64,000 nt of DNA from an uncultured Christensenellaceae bacterium (GTDB taxonomy: Bacteria > Bacillota > Clostridia > Christensenellales > Borkfalkiaceae): positions 40,782-104,781 of the forward strand of contig CAJUIR010000004.1 of assembly GCA_910586655.1 (NCBI GenBank). Direction: 5' to 3'. The notes beneath the pieces were generated by a model. That model searched no databases. It had not been told where the DNA came from and saw only the letters and a program-made list of their open reading frames with translations. Below are positions 8,706-17,539 of the stretch, one piece after another. Position numbers and translations under genes: made by a program. How positions within the stretch are numbered: position 1 is the stretch's first letter; each line of letters starts with the position of its first letter.

Positions 8706-9624
8706 CGTTGCGGGGATGGAATGCGCGAACAACGTATTCCTTGCGCCGCTTGCAGGGTATACCAATTATCCTTTCCGCGACATGTGCAGGCGGCTCGGCG
8801 CGGGGCTTACCTTTACCGAAATGGTGAGTTGCAAAGGGCTGCTTTACGGGAACGAAGAAACCAAAAAGTTGCTCTATTGCGGGAGCGAATCACCCAAGGC
8901 GGTGCAGATTTTCGGCTGCGATCCCGCGATTATGCGCACGGCTTGCGAAGGCGAAGAACTGGCGCCTTTCGATCTCGTCGACATCAATATGGGCTGTCCC
9001 ATGCCGAAGGTGATCCGAAACGGCGAGGGGAGCGCTCTTATGGAAAATTTTCCGCTTGCGGAAAAAGTGATTAACGAATGCGTCAAGAGCGGGAAACGGA
9101 TTTCGGTGAAGTTCCGCACGGGAATTGACGAAGGACACAAAGTTACCGAAGAATTTTCAAAACTCTGCGAAGGCGCGGGCGCGTGTATGATCACCGTACA
9201 CGGCAGGTCGAGAGAAAAAATTTATGCGGGCGCGCCCGACTATGCGGAAATCGCCAAAGCAAAAAACGCGGTTGCAATTCCGGTGATTGCAAACGGCGGC
9301 GTGTGGTCGAAGAGCGATGCCGAAAAGATGCTTTCGCGCACGGGCGCGGACGGGGTTATGATCGCGCGCGCCGCGCTGTACCGTCCGGAAATATTCGCGG
9401 ACATTACGGGAGTGGAAGCGCCGCCCGTAAAAGAATTGTTTTTACGCCAACTGTCCGAAACATTGGCGTTATACGGCGAACGCTTCGCATGTGTGTTCAT
9501 GCGGAAGATGGCGGCGTTTTATTTGAAAGGCAAGACGGGCGCCGCCGAAATGAAGCGCAGACTGTTTGCGGCGCAGTCCACGCAGGAAGTCGCCGCGCTT
9601 GCGGAAACAGCCTTTTCTTTCTGA
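8689..9624 (+). CDS. dusB: tRNA-dihydrouridine synthase (DusB type)
   Basis: 311 residues from the ATG at 8689, which overlaps the mazG stop. A longer in-frame start at 8617 lies inside mazG and is less likely. The FMN-dependent TIM barrel is clear: LAPLAGYTNYPFR at the start, FGCDPAIM, and INMGCPMPKV, whose Cys near residue 103 is the proton donor. KFRTGID, VHGRSREKIYAG and a phosphate-binding VIANGGVWS strand follow. Dus enzymes reduce uridine to dihydrouridine in the D-loop of tRNAs. The gene replaces yabO of the Bacillus cluster. A strong terminator follows at 9683. Confidence 0.95.
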   Translation: MLEKINVAGMECANNVFLAPLAGYTNYPFRDMCRRLGAGLTFTEMVSCKGLLYGNEETKKLLYCGSESPKAVQIFGCDPAIMRTACEGEELAPFDLVDINMGCPMPKVIRNGEGSALMENFPLAEKVINECVKSGKRISVKFRTGIDEGHKVTEEFSKLCEGAGACMITVHGRSREKIYAGAPDYAEIAKAKNAVAIPVIANGGVWSKSDAEKMLSRTGADGVMIARAALYRPEIFADITGVEAPPVKELFLRQLSETLALYGERFACVFMRKMAAFYLKGKTGAAEMKRRLFAAQSTQEVAALAETAFSF

Positions 9625-9682
9625 AATGCGACGTGTTAAATAATCGTCTGGGTGTATAGGGATACTATAAACGGTATTGTAT

Positions 9683-9713
9683 GGCGTGTAAGTCAAATTA
9701 CACGCCTTTTTTT
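9683..9713 (+). terminator. Intrinsic terminator after the dus gene
   Basis: Perfect 9-bp stem GGCGTGTAA / TTACACGCC (9683-9691 with 9698-9706), six-base loop and a run of seven T. It ends the spoVT-to-dus transcript before gyrB. Confidence 0.85.
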
Positions 9714-9765
9714 GCGTCTTCCGCTTAAAATGTCCGAAAAAATACTATACATTTTGCAGGCGGTA

Positions 9766-9774
9766 TGATATAAT
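9766..9774 (+). promoter_or_regulatory. Extended -10 promoter of gyrB
   Basis: TGATATAAT is an extended -10 (TGnTATAAT) 40 bases before the gyrB start. I see no good -35 at the right distance, which is common with extended -10 elements. An AAAAGGAGCG ribosome binding site follows at about 9800. Confidence 0.55.
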
Positions 9775-9814
9775 TAGGAAAAGAATCGATTGATATTGTC
9801 AAAAGGAGCGGTTT

Positions 9815-11731
9815 ATGGCGAAAAAGGTTATGGGCGCATACGGTGCGGAACAGATTCAGGTGCTTGACGGGTTGGAACATATCCGGAAACGCCCTGGAAT
9901 GTATATCAGTTCCACCGACGAACGCGGGCTTCATCACCTCGTGAGCGAGGTGGTCGATAACTCCATCGACGAAGCGTTGGCGGGGTACTGTACGCGTGTT
10001 GACGTCATTATCAATAAAGACGGTTCGTGTACCGTAGAGGATAACGGCCGCGGCATTCCTACGGGAACGCACCCCAAAGAAAAAATTTCCACGGTAGAAG
10101 TCGTGTTTACCAAAGTCAATGCCGGAGGCAAGTTCGGCGGCGATTCGGGCTATAAAGTTTCGAGCGGCCTGCACGGCGTCGGCGTCAAGGCGGTCAACGC
10201 GCTTTCCGAATGGCTGGAAGTGGAAGTATACCAAAACGGTCATATCCACAAACAGGTGTATAACCGCGGCGTGCCGCAGCGTTCCTTGAAAGTAGTCGGC
10301 AAGACCGAACGTACGGGCACCAAAGTCACGTTTTTCCCCGATAAAGAAATTTTCGAAACCATTACGTTTAAATACGAAACGCTCAAAGTCCGTTTGAAAG
10401 AACTTGCGTTCCTGAATAAAGGGCTCACCATTTCTCTTTTGGATCTGCGTCCCGAAACACCGCGTACCGACCATTTCTGTTACAGCGGCGGGATCCTCGA
10501 ACTGGTGCAGGAAATCAACAACGGACACGACGCGCTCTTTTCCCAGCCGCTTTATTTCGAAGCGCAGGAGGGGACCACGGTCTGCGAAATCGCGCTGCAA
10601 TACAACGAGAGTTACAACGAAGTGATTTATTCCTATGCGAATAACGTCAACACCATCGACGGCGGCACGCACGTAGACGGACTGAAAGCCGCGTTGACCA
10701 AGGTCATCAACGACGCGGGAAAGAAACTCAACATTTTAAAAGACAACGATAAACTGACGGGCGAAGACGTGCGCGAAGGCATAACGGCGGTCGTATCCGT
10801 AAAACTCGAAAACGCGCAATTCGAATCGCAGACAAAAGACAAACTCAACAACAGTTTCATTCGTCCTTTCGTCAGCAAATGTATCGCGGAAAGTTTCGGT
10901 ACTTACATCGAAGAGCACCCTGCCGAAGCACGCGAATTGGTACTCCGCTGTATCACGGCGCAGAAGGCGCGCGACGCGGCGAGAAGCGCACGCGAACTGA
11001 CGAGAAGAAAAGGCGTGCTCGAAAGCACGACCCTTCCCGGAAAACTTGCCGATTGTTCGGACAAGCGTTCGGAACTGTGCGAGATCTATATCGTCGAGGG
11101 CGACTCGGCAGGCGGTACGGCAAAGCAGGGCAGAGACAGACGGTTCCAAGCCATCCTTCCGCTCCGCGGCAAAATACTGAACGTGGAAAAGGTGCGGCTC
11201 AACCGCGTACTTGAAAACAACGAAATCAAAGCCATGATCACGGCGTTCGGCTGCGGCATCTTAGATGACTTCGACGAAAGCAAACTCCGCTACGACAGAA
11301 TCATTTCGATGACGGATGCCGACGTCGACGGCGCGCATATCCGTATCCTGCTCTTAACGTTCCTGTTCCGTTACATGCGTCCGCTCATCGAACACGGTCA
11401 CGTCTTTTCTGCAATGCCGCCGCTCTATAAGGCGAGCGTGAAAGGAAAAGAAGACGTTTATCTGTATTCGGAAGAAGAAAAAACGGCATACGACGCGCTC
11501 TATCCCAACGGGAAAGTAGAATACCAGCGCTATAAAGGCCTGGGAGAAATGAGTACCGAACAACTTTGGGATACGACGATGAACCCCGCTACGCGAACGC
11601 TCATTAAAGTGAGCATGAACGACGCGATGGAAGCGGACAAGATGTTTACCATTCTCATGGGCGAAAGCCCCGCGCTGCGCCGTCAGTTCATCGAAGAAAA
11701 CGCAACGCTTGTAAAAGATCTCGATATTTAA
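9815..11731 (+). CDS. gyrB: DNA gyrase subunit B
   Basis: 638 residues, the short Gram-positive GyrB form. The GHKL ATPase domain shows EVVDNSIDEALAG, GRGIPTG and the GLHGVGVK lid. The transducer domain follows, and then the TOPRIM domain with EGDSAGGTAKQGRD, LPLRGKILN and the DADVDGAHIRILLL magnesium site. The C-terminal GLGEM motif is present. GyrB supplies ATP hydrolysis for negative supercoiling together with GyrA, encoded 45 bases downstream. The pair is not next to dnaA/dnaN/recF here. Topoisomerase IV subunit E is a close relative, so assignment to gyrase rests mainly on partner and order. Confidence 0.92.
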   Translation: MAKKVMGAYGAEQIQVLDGLEHIRKRPGMYISSTDERGLHHLVSEVVDNSIDEALAGYCTRVDVIINKDGSCTVEDNGRGIPTGTHPKEKISTVEVVFTKVNAGGKFGGDSGYKVSSGLHGVGVKAVNALSEWLEVEVYQNGHIHKQVYNRGVPQRSLKVVGKTERTGTKVTFFPDKEIFETITFKYETLKVRLKELAFLNKGLTISLLDLRPETPRTDHFCYSGGILELVQEINNGHDALFSQPLYFEAQEGTTVCEIALQYNESYNEVIYSYANNVNTIDGGTHVDGLKAALTKVINDAGKKLNILKDNDKLTGEDVREGITAVVSVKLENAQFESQTKDKLNNSFIRPFVSKCIAESFGTYIEEHPAEARELVLRCITAQKARDAARSARELTRRKGVLESTTLPGKLADCSDKRSELCEIYIVEGDSAGGTAKQGRDRRFQAILPLRGKILNVEKVRLNRVLENNEIKAMITAFGCGILDDFDESKLRYDRIISMTDADVDGAHIRILLLTFLFRYMRPLIEHGHVFSAMPPLYKASVKGKEDVYLYSEEEKTAYDALYPNGKVEYQRYKGLGEMSTEQLWDTTMNPATRTLIKVSMNDAMEADKMFTILMGESPALRRQFIEENATLVKDLDI

Positions 11732-11776
11732 AGATTTTTAATTATCAATTCAAGAAAAAATTATTAGGATAACATT

Positions 11777-14404
11777 ATGGCGAAAAGAGAAACGAGTCCC
11801 GAACTTACCGAAGAATTTAAGAAAACGCTTGCCATGACGAAAATACTTGATGTGGAAGTCAACGATGAACTTAAAAAATCGTTCATCGCCTATGCCATGG
11901 CAGTCAACAAATCGCGCGCCATTCCCGATGTGCGCGACGGCTTAAAACCGGTGCACAGAAGAATTTTATTTTCTATGCACGAAATGGGGCTGTACAACGA
12001 AAAGGGCTATCGGAAGTGCGCCCGTATCGTCGGCGACGTCTTGGGTAAATTCCACCCCCACGGCGACAGTTCGGTATATGACGCGCTCGTACGTTTGGCG
12101 CAGGACTTTTCCATCAACTTCCCCTTGGTAGACGGACACGGTAACTTCGGTTCGGTCGACGGAGATCCTCCCGCGGCAATGCGTTATACCGAAGCAAGGC
12201 TTGCAAAACTCGCAGCGGAAATGCTGCGCGATCTGGATAAAGAAACGGTCGATTTCATTCCCAACTTCGACGGGAACGAAACCGAGCCTACCGTGCTTAC
12301 GGCGCGCTTTCCCAATCTGCTTGTCAACGGCTCCGACGGCATCGCCGTCGGTATGGCGACCAATATCCCGCCGCACAATCTCGCGGAGGTGATCGACGGC
12401 ACCATCGCAATGATCGACAATCCCGAGATCACTGTGGACGAACTGATGAATTATATCCCTGCTCCCGACTTCCCGACGGGCGGAATCATCATGGGCAGAG
12501 CGGGAATCCGTAAGGCGTACCGTACGGGACAGGGCAATCTCGTCATTCGTTCCAAATGTGAAATCGAGGAACACGGTACGGGCGGAAATCTCCGTTCGCG
12601 CATCGTAGTCACCGAAATTCCCTATCAGGTCAATAAAGCGCAACTCATCGAAACGATCGCAAACATGGTGCGCGACAAACGGTTGGAGGGCATCTCGGAT
12701 ATCCGCGAAGAATCGGGCAGAGACGGCATGCGTATCGTCATCGAATGCAAGAAAGACGCCAATGCGCAAGTCGTGCTGAACTCACTGTACAAGCACACCA
12801 ATCTGCAAATTTCAGACGGAATCATTTTGCTTGCGCTTGTGGAAAACGGCACCGAACCCAAGGTGCTCAACCTGCGCGATATTCTGACACATTATCTGGC
12901 GCATCAGAAAGAAGTCATTACGCGCCGTACGCGTTTCGAACTCCAAAAGACCGAGGAGCGCGCGCACATCATCGAAGGATTGGTGCTTGCGCTCGCCAAT
13001 ATCGACGAAGTGATCCGCATCATCAAAACTTCGAAAGATAAAAACGAAGCGACGTTAAAACTGACGTCCGCATTTGTTCTCTCCGAACGTCAGGCGAACG
13101 CGATTTTGGAAATGCGGTTGCAGCGGCTCACTTCGCTCGAAGTGGAAAAACTCAAAGACGAGTTGGAAGCGCTCCATGCAACGATTGCCGACCTCAAAGA
13201 CATTTTGGCGCACGAGTCGCGCGTTTATGAAATCATCAAAAACGACCTGCTTACGATCAAAGCGAAATATCCCTCCGAACGCAAGACGGAAATTTCCATC
13301 GATTACGGCGAAATCGATGACGAAGATTTGATCGACGAAGAAGACGTCGTCATTTCCATGACGCACGGCGGATATATCAAACGTTACCCCGTGGCAGAGT
13401 ACCATGCGCAGAATCGCGGCGGCGTCGGCATTACCGCGCACAGACCCAAGGAAGACGATTTCGTGGAAGCAATGTTCGTCTGCTCTACGCATCAGTCCAT
13501 TCTGTTGTTCTCGAATTTCGGCAAAGTGTACTCTATCAAGGGATACGAAATCCCCGAAGCCAACCGTACCGCGCGCGGCAGAGCCATGGTCAATATCGTG
13601 CAGTTGAACGCCGGAGAAAAAATCGCGACCATACTTCCCGTAGACGATACGAAAAAGGGCTATCTCATCATGGCGACCAAAAACGGTTTGGTCAAAAAGA
13701 CCAGAATGAGAGAATACGTCCGGATCATGCGGAGCGGAAAAATCGCGATCAAGATCAACGAGGGAGACGAACTGATTTCCGTACAGTACGCTACGCACGG
13801 GGAAGAAATTATCATCGCAAGCCGTTCGGGCAAGTGCATTCGTTTTAAAGAAGGCGACGTGCGTCCGATGGGGCGCGATACCGCGGGCGTGCGCGGCATT
13901 CATCTTACGGGAAAAGACGAAGTTGTGGACATGCTGGTACTCAAAGACGGATTCGACATTCTCACCGTATCCGAAAAAGGTTACGGCAAGCGCAGCAGTC
14001 CCGATGATTACAGATTGCAATCGCGCGCTGGCAAGGGCATTAAAGCGGGTGTGTTTAACGAAAAGACGGGCAAACTCGTCAACATGAAACTTGTCAACGA
14101 CGAGTTGGATATCATGTTGGTCACTTCGACGGGTATTATCATCCGTATGCACGGCGAAAGCATTTCGCAAATCGGAAGAAACACCCGCGGCGTAAGACTT
14201 ATGAAAGTGCGCGGCGGCAAGGTTGCCACGGTCGCCGTGACTGAAAAAGACGAGGAAGCGGAAGTTTCCGTGCCCGAGGAGACGGCGGCGGATCTGTCGC
14301 CCGAAGAACTTGCACAGGCGGCGGAACCGGAGGAAACGGAAGCAACCGAGACCGTCGAAACGCAATCTGAAGAAAGCGAAGAACAATCGCCCGAAGAGGA
14401 ATAA
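11777..14404 (+). CDS. gyrA: DNA gyrase subunit A with degenerate GyrA box
   Basis: 875 residues. The breakage-reunion domain is classical: RAIPDVRDGLKPVHRR, GKFHPHGDSSVYDALVRLAQ with the quinolone-pocket Ser and Asp unaltered, and RYTEAR with catalytic Tyr137. The C-terminal beta-pinwheel begins near residue 515. The GyrA box, normally QRRGGRG or QRRGGKG, reads QNRGGVG at residues 545-551, so two conserved basic positions are lost. The last about 50 residues are a very acidic tail rich in Glu, Thr and Ala. The gene shares a transcript with gyrB and ends at a strong terminator. The degenerate box raises the question whether this pair supercoils like normal gyrase or is a topoisomerase IV-like variant. 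Confidence 0.9.
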   Translation: MAKRETSPELTEEFKKTLAMTKILDVEVNDELKKSFIAYAMAVNKSRAIPDVRDGLKPVHRRILFSMHEMGLYNEKGYRKCARIVGDVLGKFHPHGDSSVYDALVRLAQDFSINFPLVDGHGNFGSVDGDPPAAMRYTEARLAKLAAEMLRDLDKETVDFIPNFDGNETEPTVLTARFPNLLVNGSDGIAVGMATNIPPHNLAEVIDGTIAMIDNPEITVDELMNYIPAPDFPTGGIIMGRAGIRKAYRTGQGNLVIRSKCEIEEHGTGGNLRSRIVVTEIPYQVNKAQLIETIANMVRDKRLEGISDIREESGRDGMRIVIECKKDANAQVVLNSLYKHTNLQISDGIILLALVENGTEPKVLNLRDILTHYLAHQKEVITRRTRFELQKTEERAHIIEGLVLALANIDEVIRIIKTSKDKNEATLKLTSAFVLSERQANAILEMRLQRLTSLEVEKLKDELEALHATIADLKDILAHESRVYEIIKNDLLTIKAKYPSERKTEISIDYGEIDDEDLIDEEDVVISMTHGGYIKRYPVAEYHAQNRGGVGITAHRPKEDDFVEAMFVCSTHQSILLFSNFGKVYSIKGYEIPEANRTARGRAMVNIVQLNAGEKIATILPVDDTKKGYLIMATKNGLVKKTRMREYVRIMRSGKIAIKINEGDELISVQYATHGEEIIIASRSGKCIRFKEGDVRPMGRDTAGVRGIHLTGKDEVVDMLVLKDGFDILTVSEKGYGKRSSPDDYRLQSRAGKGIKAGVFNEKTGKLVNMKLVNDELDIMLVTSTGIIIRMHGESISQIGRNTRGVRLMKVRGGKVATVAVTEKDEEAEVSVPEETAADLSPEELAQAAEPEETEATETVETQSEESEEQSPEEE

Positions 14405-14416
14405 ACCATATGAAAA

Positions 14417-14453
14417 CAGCGGCGCCCGCATGATGCGAGCGCCGCTGTTTTTT
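14417..14453 (+). terminator. Intrinsic terminator after gyrA
   Basis: Stem CAGCGGCGC / GCGCCGCTG (14417-14425 with 14439-14447), followed by six T. The remaining bases up to 14530 contain no recognisable feature. Confidence 0.85.
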
Positions 14454-14530
14454 AAAGCATGAGTTAGGTTAAAAACAAAAATTTTATCTTCGGCGCTGTC
14501 GCCCGTAGGGGACGCGCATCCGTTGTTCAT

Positions 14531-15721
14531 TTATTCTTTGATGTCTTGTACAATTTTGAGTACGGCTTTGATTTGCACCAATGCTCGATCCATCTGTTCT
14601 TCGGTATGCGTTGCCATGTAACTGGTACGGATCAGGCTTTGACCCACGGGCGTTGCGGGAGAAACGACCGAATTGACGTATACGCCTCGGTCAAACAGCA
14701 GTTTGCAGGCCGTAAACGTTTTCAGATCGGTGTAGGTATAGATGGGGATGATCGGCGTTGTGCTGTCGATGATGTCGATTCCTTCGCGCTTTAAATTGGA
14801 ACGCATGTAACCGCTGATTTCGGCAAGCCGTTCGACGCGCTGCGGTTCGCGCTCCAATATTTCAAGCGATTTCAATGCGCACGCCGCGTTGGCGGGCGTC
14901 AGGCTGGCGCTGAAAATAAACGGTCTGGAATTGTGCCGTACGTAATCGCAGACGTAACTTTTTGCCGCCATATAACCGCCGATGCTTGCAAGCGATTTGG
15001 AAAAAGTTCCCATGTAAATATCTACTTCGTTTTCCAGACCGAAGTGTTCCGCTGTGCCTCTTCCGTGCTTTCCGAGTACACCTAACCCGTGCGCGTCGTC
15101 GACCATTACGCGCGCTCCGTACTTTCGGGCAAGCGCTACGATTTCGGGCAACTTCGCAATATCGCCGCCCATACTGAACACGCCGTCGGTTACGATCAGA
15201 ATTCCCGAAACGCTCCGATCGATCGTTTTCAGTTTTTCTTCCAGATCTTGCATATCGGAGTGGCGGTAACGGAGCATTCTTGCAAAACTCAGACGGCACG
15301 CGTCGTAGATGCTGGCGTGGTTCTCCCTGTCGCAGAGAATGTAATCGTTCCTGCCCGTAATTCCCGCGATGATGCCGAGGTTGGACTGGAACCCCGTAGA
15401 AAAGGTAACCGCGTCTTCTTTCTGTAAAAACGCTGCAAGTTTCTTTTCCAATTCGATATGTAAATCAAGCGTGCCGTTCAAGAAACGGCTTCCCGAACAA
15501 CCCGAACCGTACTTCTCTAACGCCTTGATTCCGGCTTCGATCACTTCGGGGTGCGAGGTCAGTCCCAAGTAGTTGTTGGAACCGATCATGATCATGTCTT
15601 TTCCTTCCATACGTACCTCGGGCGCTTGTTTGGACGTAAGCATATGGAAGTAAGGATAGATGTCGTTTTGCTTTAACAGTTCCAACCGTTCGCGGTTTTC
15701 ACACTTTTCAAATAAATCCAT
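14531..15721 (-). CDS. Serine palmitoyltransferase-like alpha-oxoamine synthase (PLP)
   Basis: 396 residues of the alpha-oxoamine synthase family, whose members condense an amino acid with an acyl thioester and release CO2. PLP marks include SNNYLGL, GSGCSGSRFLNGTLDLH, DDAHGLGVLG and MGTFSKSLASIGGY, with Schiff-base Lys242. Compared with glycine C-acetyltransferase (Kbl) and AONS (BioF), the wording HNSRPFIFSASLTPA and the N-terminal YPYFHMLTS look most like bacterial serine palmitoyltransferases as I remember them from Bacteroides. There is no bio or threonine-catabolism gene nearby. It diverges from a short-chain dehydrogenase that could reduce a 3-keto product. Family assignment is firm; the exact reaction is inferred. 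Confidence 0.75.
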   Translation of the reverse strand: MDLFEKCENRERLELLKQNDIYPYFHMLTSKQAPEVRMEGKDMIMIGSNNYLGLTSHPEVIEAGIKALEKYGSGCSGSRFLNGTLDLHIELEKKLAAFLQKEDAVTFSTGFQSNLGIIAGITGRNDYILCDRENHASIYDACRLSFARMLRYRHSDMQDLEEKLKTIDRSVSGILIVTDGVFSMGGDIAKLPEIVALARKYGARVMVDDAHGLGVLGKHGRGTAEHFGLENEVDIYMGTFSKSLASIGGYMAAKSYVCDYVRHNSRPFIFSASLTPANAACALKSLEILEREPQRVERLAEISGYMRSNLKREGIDIIDSTTPIIPIYTYTDLKTFTACKLLFDRGVYVNSVVSPATPVGQSLIRTSYMATHTEEQMDRALVQIKAVLKIVQDIKE

Positions 15722-15740
15722 ATTTCACCTCTTTTGTCAT

Positions 15741-15769
15741 ATTTTATCATTACAATATGAGTTTGTCAA
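15741..15769 (-). promoter_or_regulatory. Promoter of the serine-palmitoyltransferase-like gene
   Basis: On the minus strand, TTGACA (15764-15769) and TAAAAT (15741-15746) are separated by 17 bases, 20 bases before the start codon. Its -35 box is only four bases from the -35 box of the opposite promoter. Confidence 0.7.
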
Positions 15770-15773
15770 ACGA

Positions 15774-15802
15774 TTGACACAAAAAAATCCTTCTATTATA
15801 AT
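15774..15802 (+). promoter_or_regulatory. Promoter of the short-chain dehydrogenase gene
   Basis: TTGACA (15774-15779), 17 bases, TATAAT (15797-15802): a consensus promoter. Together with the opposing -35 it forms the inverted repeat TGTCAA-ACGA-TTGACA. Confidence 0.85.
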
Positions 15803-15823
15803 GAATCCGAAAAAGGAGAAAAC

Positions 15824-16591
15824 ATGCGAAAAGTTGTAGTGATCACAGGCGCGTCGAGCGGGATCGGTTTATCTGCGGCGCGGCTCTTTTTAAGAAAGGG
15901 CTGTCGGGTTTACGGCGTTGCGCGCAAGCCTTTTGAGGGCGAGTTCGAATGCTTTTCCGCAGACGTCACGGATACTGCCGCTATGGATAATATTTTTCGG
16001 GAAATCTATGCGCGCGAAGGACGGATCGACGTACTCATCAACAATGCGGGCTTCGGAATTGCAGGAGCAATGGAAGAGGCGACGCCCGAGGCGGTTGCCC
16101 GAATCGTGGAAGTGAATCTCACGTCGCTGTGCGTGCTATGCGGAAAAATCGTGCCGTATATGAAAGCGTTGGGCGGGAGGATCGTCAATATTTCGTCGGT
16201 AGGCGGGATCATGCCTTTGCCGTATCAGGCGATGTATTCGGCAACCAAAGCGGGGGTGGAGGTGTTTTCCCGTGCGCTTGCGAACGAACTGAAACCTTAT
16301 AAAATTTTTGTGACCGCCGTGTTGCCGGGAGATACCAAAACGGAATTTACGGCGGCGCGCGTGTGCGAAGGAAACGACCTTCGGGCAAAGCGTTCGGTTG
16401 AGAAAATGGCGCGCGACGAACAGCGCGGGAAAAGCCCCGAAAGCGTTGCAAAAGTGATTTACAGATCGGCAAACAAAAGGCGTCCGCCGCTCCGCGTTGC
16501 GGTCGGGTTTGTTTCCAAATTGGAATTGTTTTTGGCGCGGATTGTTCCCGTTCGGTTCGTAAATTTCATTATCCGCAAAATGTATTGTTAA
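15824..16591 (+). CDS. Short-chain dehydrogenase/reductase
   Basis: 255 residues, classical SDR fold. TGASSGIG at residues 8-15 binds the cofactor, NNAG lies near residue 71, and the catalytic Ser of NISSVGG pairs with Tyr138 and Lys142 in YSATK. An AAAAAGGAGAA ribosome binding site precedes the ATG. The C-terminal about 40 residues are hydrophobic and basic (FVSKLELFLARIVPVRFVNF) and could be a membrane-associated helix, as in 3-ketosphinganine reductases and steroid-type SDRs. The divergent partner is a serine-palmitoyltransferase-like enzyme, so reduction of a 3-keto long-chain base is a reasonable guess. SDR substrates cannot be assigned from sequence alone. Confidence 0.85.
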   Translation: MRKVVVITGASSGIGLSAARLFLRKGCRVYGVARKPFEGEFECFSADVTDTAAMDNIFREIYAREGRIDVLINNAGFGIAGAMEEATPEAVARIVEVNLTSLCVLCGKIVPYMKALGGRIVNISSVGGIMPLPYQAMYSATKAGVEVFSRALANELKPYKIFVTAVLPGDTKTEFTAARVCEGNDLRAKRSVEKMARDEQRGKSPESVAKVIYRSANKRRPPLRVAVGFVSKLELFLARIVPVRFVNFIIRKMYC

Positions 16592-16629
16592 AAGCAGGCG
16601 CTCTACTCAAAGTAGAGCGCCTGCTTTTC
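16591..16629 (+). terminator. Intrinsic terminator after the short-chain dehydrogenase
   Basis: Perfect 15-bp stem (16593-16607 with 16611-16625), three-base loop CAA, flanked by AAA and TTTT. It starts at the stop codon itself. The rest of the gap up to 16759 shows only a clear AGGAGG ribosome binding site for the next gene. Confidence 0.85.
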
Positions 16630-16759
16630 AAAGTAGAATTACAGATTTCGGCGGTGGAACTTGTTCAAAAATTCGTAGGGAGAAAAAAGACGGAAGTAGG
16701 TTTCCTTTCGGCGATAAGTTGGATATACTGGAAATACGTCGGTGCTATAGGAGGAAATC

Positions 16760-17452
16760 ATGCAGATGACCGTTCAGGCGCAAAATGTGCAAATCAAACA
16801 ACGCCGCAAAGGATTTACGTCCTTTTACAGCAAAGGAGAAGAAATCTTCAATGCCGTTTCGCATATCGTCGGCGGCGCGTTGGGATTGGCGGCGCTCATT
16901 ACCCTGATTTATTTTTCGTATCCGAACTCCGCGCAGACGGCGGCGGTCGCCGTGTTTTCGTTATCCGTCATCGTTTTGTATACAATGAGCGCGCTCTATC
17001 ATTTTCTGCCTTCCGGCAGAGCAAAGGGCGTATTTCGGATATTCGATCACTGTACGATTTTTTTGCTGATCGCAGGCACTTATACGCCCTATTGCGTGAT
17101 CGCGCTCGGCGGTATGACGTTGGGAACGGTGATCCTCGCCGTCGAATGGACGTGCGCCGCTCTGGGAATCGTTTTGAATGCGGTTGCGATGAACCGAAAA
17201 TTCGTAAAAATTTTATCGATGGTATTTTATATCGTCATGGGCTGGCTTCTCGGGTTCGGGCTCGGGATCTTGCCGCAGTATATTTCGGGTCCGAGCATCT
17301 GGCTTTTGATTTCGGGAGGGATCGCATATACCGCGGGAATCGGTTTTTTTGCATTCGGGAAAAAAGTTCCCTATTTCCACGGCGTCTGGCATTTGTTTGT
17401 GTTAGCGGGAACGGCGCTGCAATTCGCAAGTATCCTGATGATGATTTTGTAA
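16760..17452 (+). CDS. Hemolysin III family membrane protein (PAQR/YqfA type)
   Basis: 230 residues with about seven transmembrane helices after a 45-residue polar N-terminus. Family marks include the opening FYSKGEEIFNAVSHIVG, the SALYHFLPSG segment and FRIFDHCTIFLLIAGTYTPY. The conserved His and Asp residues would bind a metal, as in the adiponectin-receptor superfamily. A final HGVWHLFVLAGT segment carries the remaining histidines. Bacterial members are named after a Bacillus cereus hemolysin, but most have no shown toxin activity and may be membrane hydrolases or homeostasis factors. A consensus AGGAGG precedes the ATG. Confidence 0.9.
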   Translation: MQMTVQAQNVQIKQRRKGFTSFYSKGEEIFNAVSHIVGGALGLAALITLIYFSYPNSAQTAAVAVFSLSVIVLYTMSALYHFLPSGRAKGVFRIFDHCTIFLLIAGTYTPYCVIALGGMTLGTVILAVEWTCAALGIVLNAVAMNRKFVKILSMVFYIVMGWLLGFGLGILPQYISGPSIWLLISGGIAYTAGIGFFAFGKKVPYFHGVWHLFVLAGTALQFASILMMIL

Positions 17453-17469
17453 AAGATCCGCTGCAATGC

Positions 17470-17498
17470 TTGACATGAGCGCGCATTCCGTCTATGCT
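17470..17498 (+). promoter_or_regulatory. Promoter of cysK
   Basis: TTGACA (17470-17475), 17 bases, TATGCT (17493-17498). The leader to the cysK start is about 35 bases, too short for a T-box or SAM riboswitch. An AAAGGGAGGTG ribosome binding site follows. Confidence 0.7.
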
Positions 17499-17539
17499 GA
17501 AACAAAGGGAAAAACAATCGATCAAAAGGGAGGTGCGGG

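Noticed and set aside
16585..17478. Plus-strand frame overlapping the hemolysin-III gene
   Set aside because: Starts inside a terminator, lacks a ribosome binding site, and conflicts with the clear seven-helix protein in the other frame.
17453..17539. T-box or SAM riboswitch before cysK
   Set aside because: The leader from the predicted start is only about 35 bases, too short for either element.
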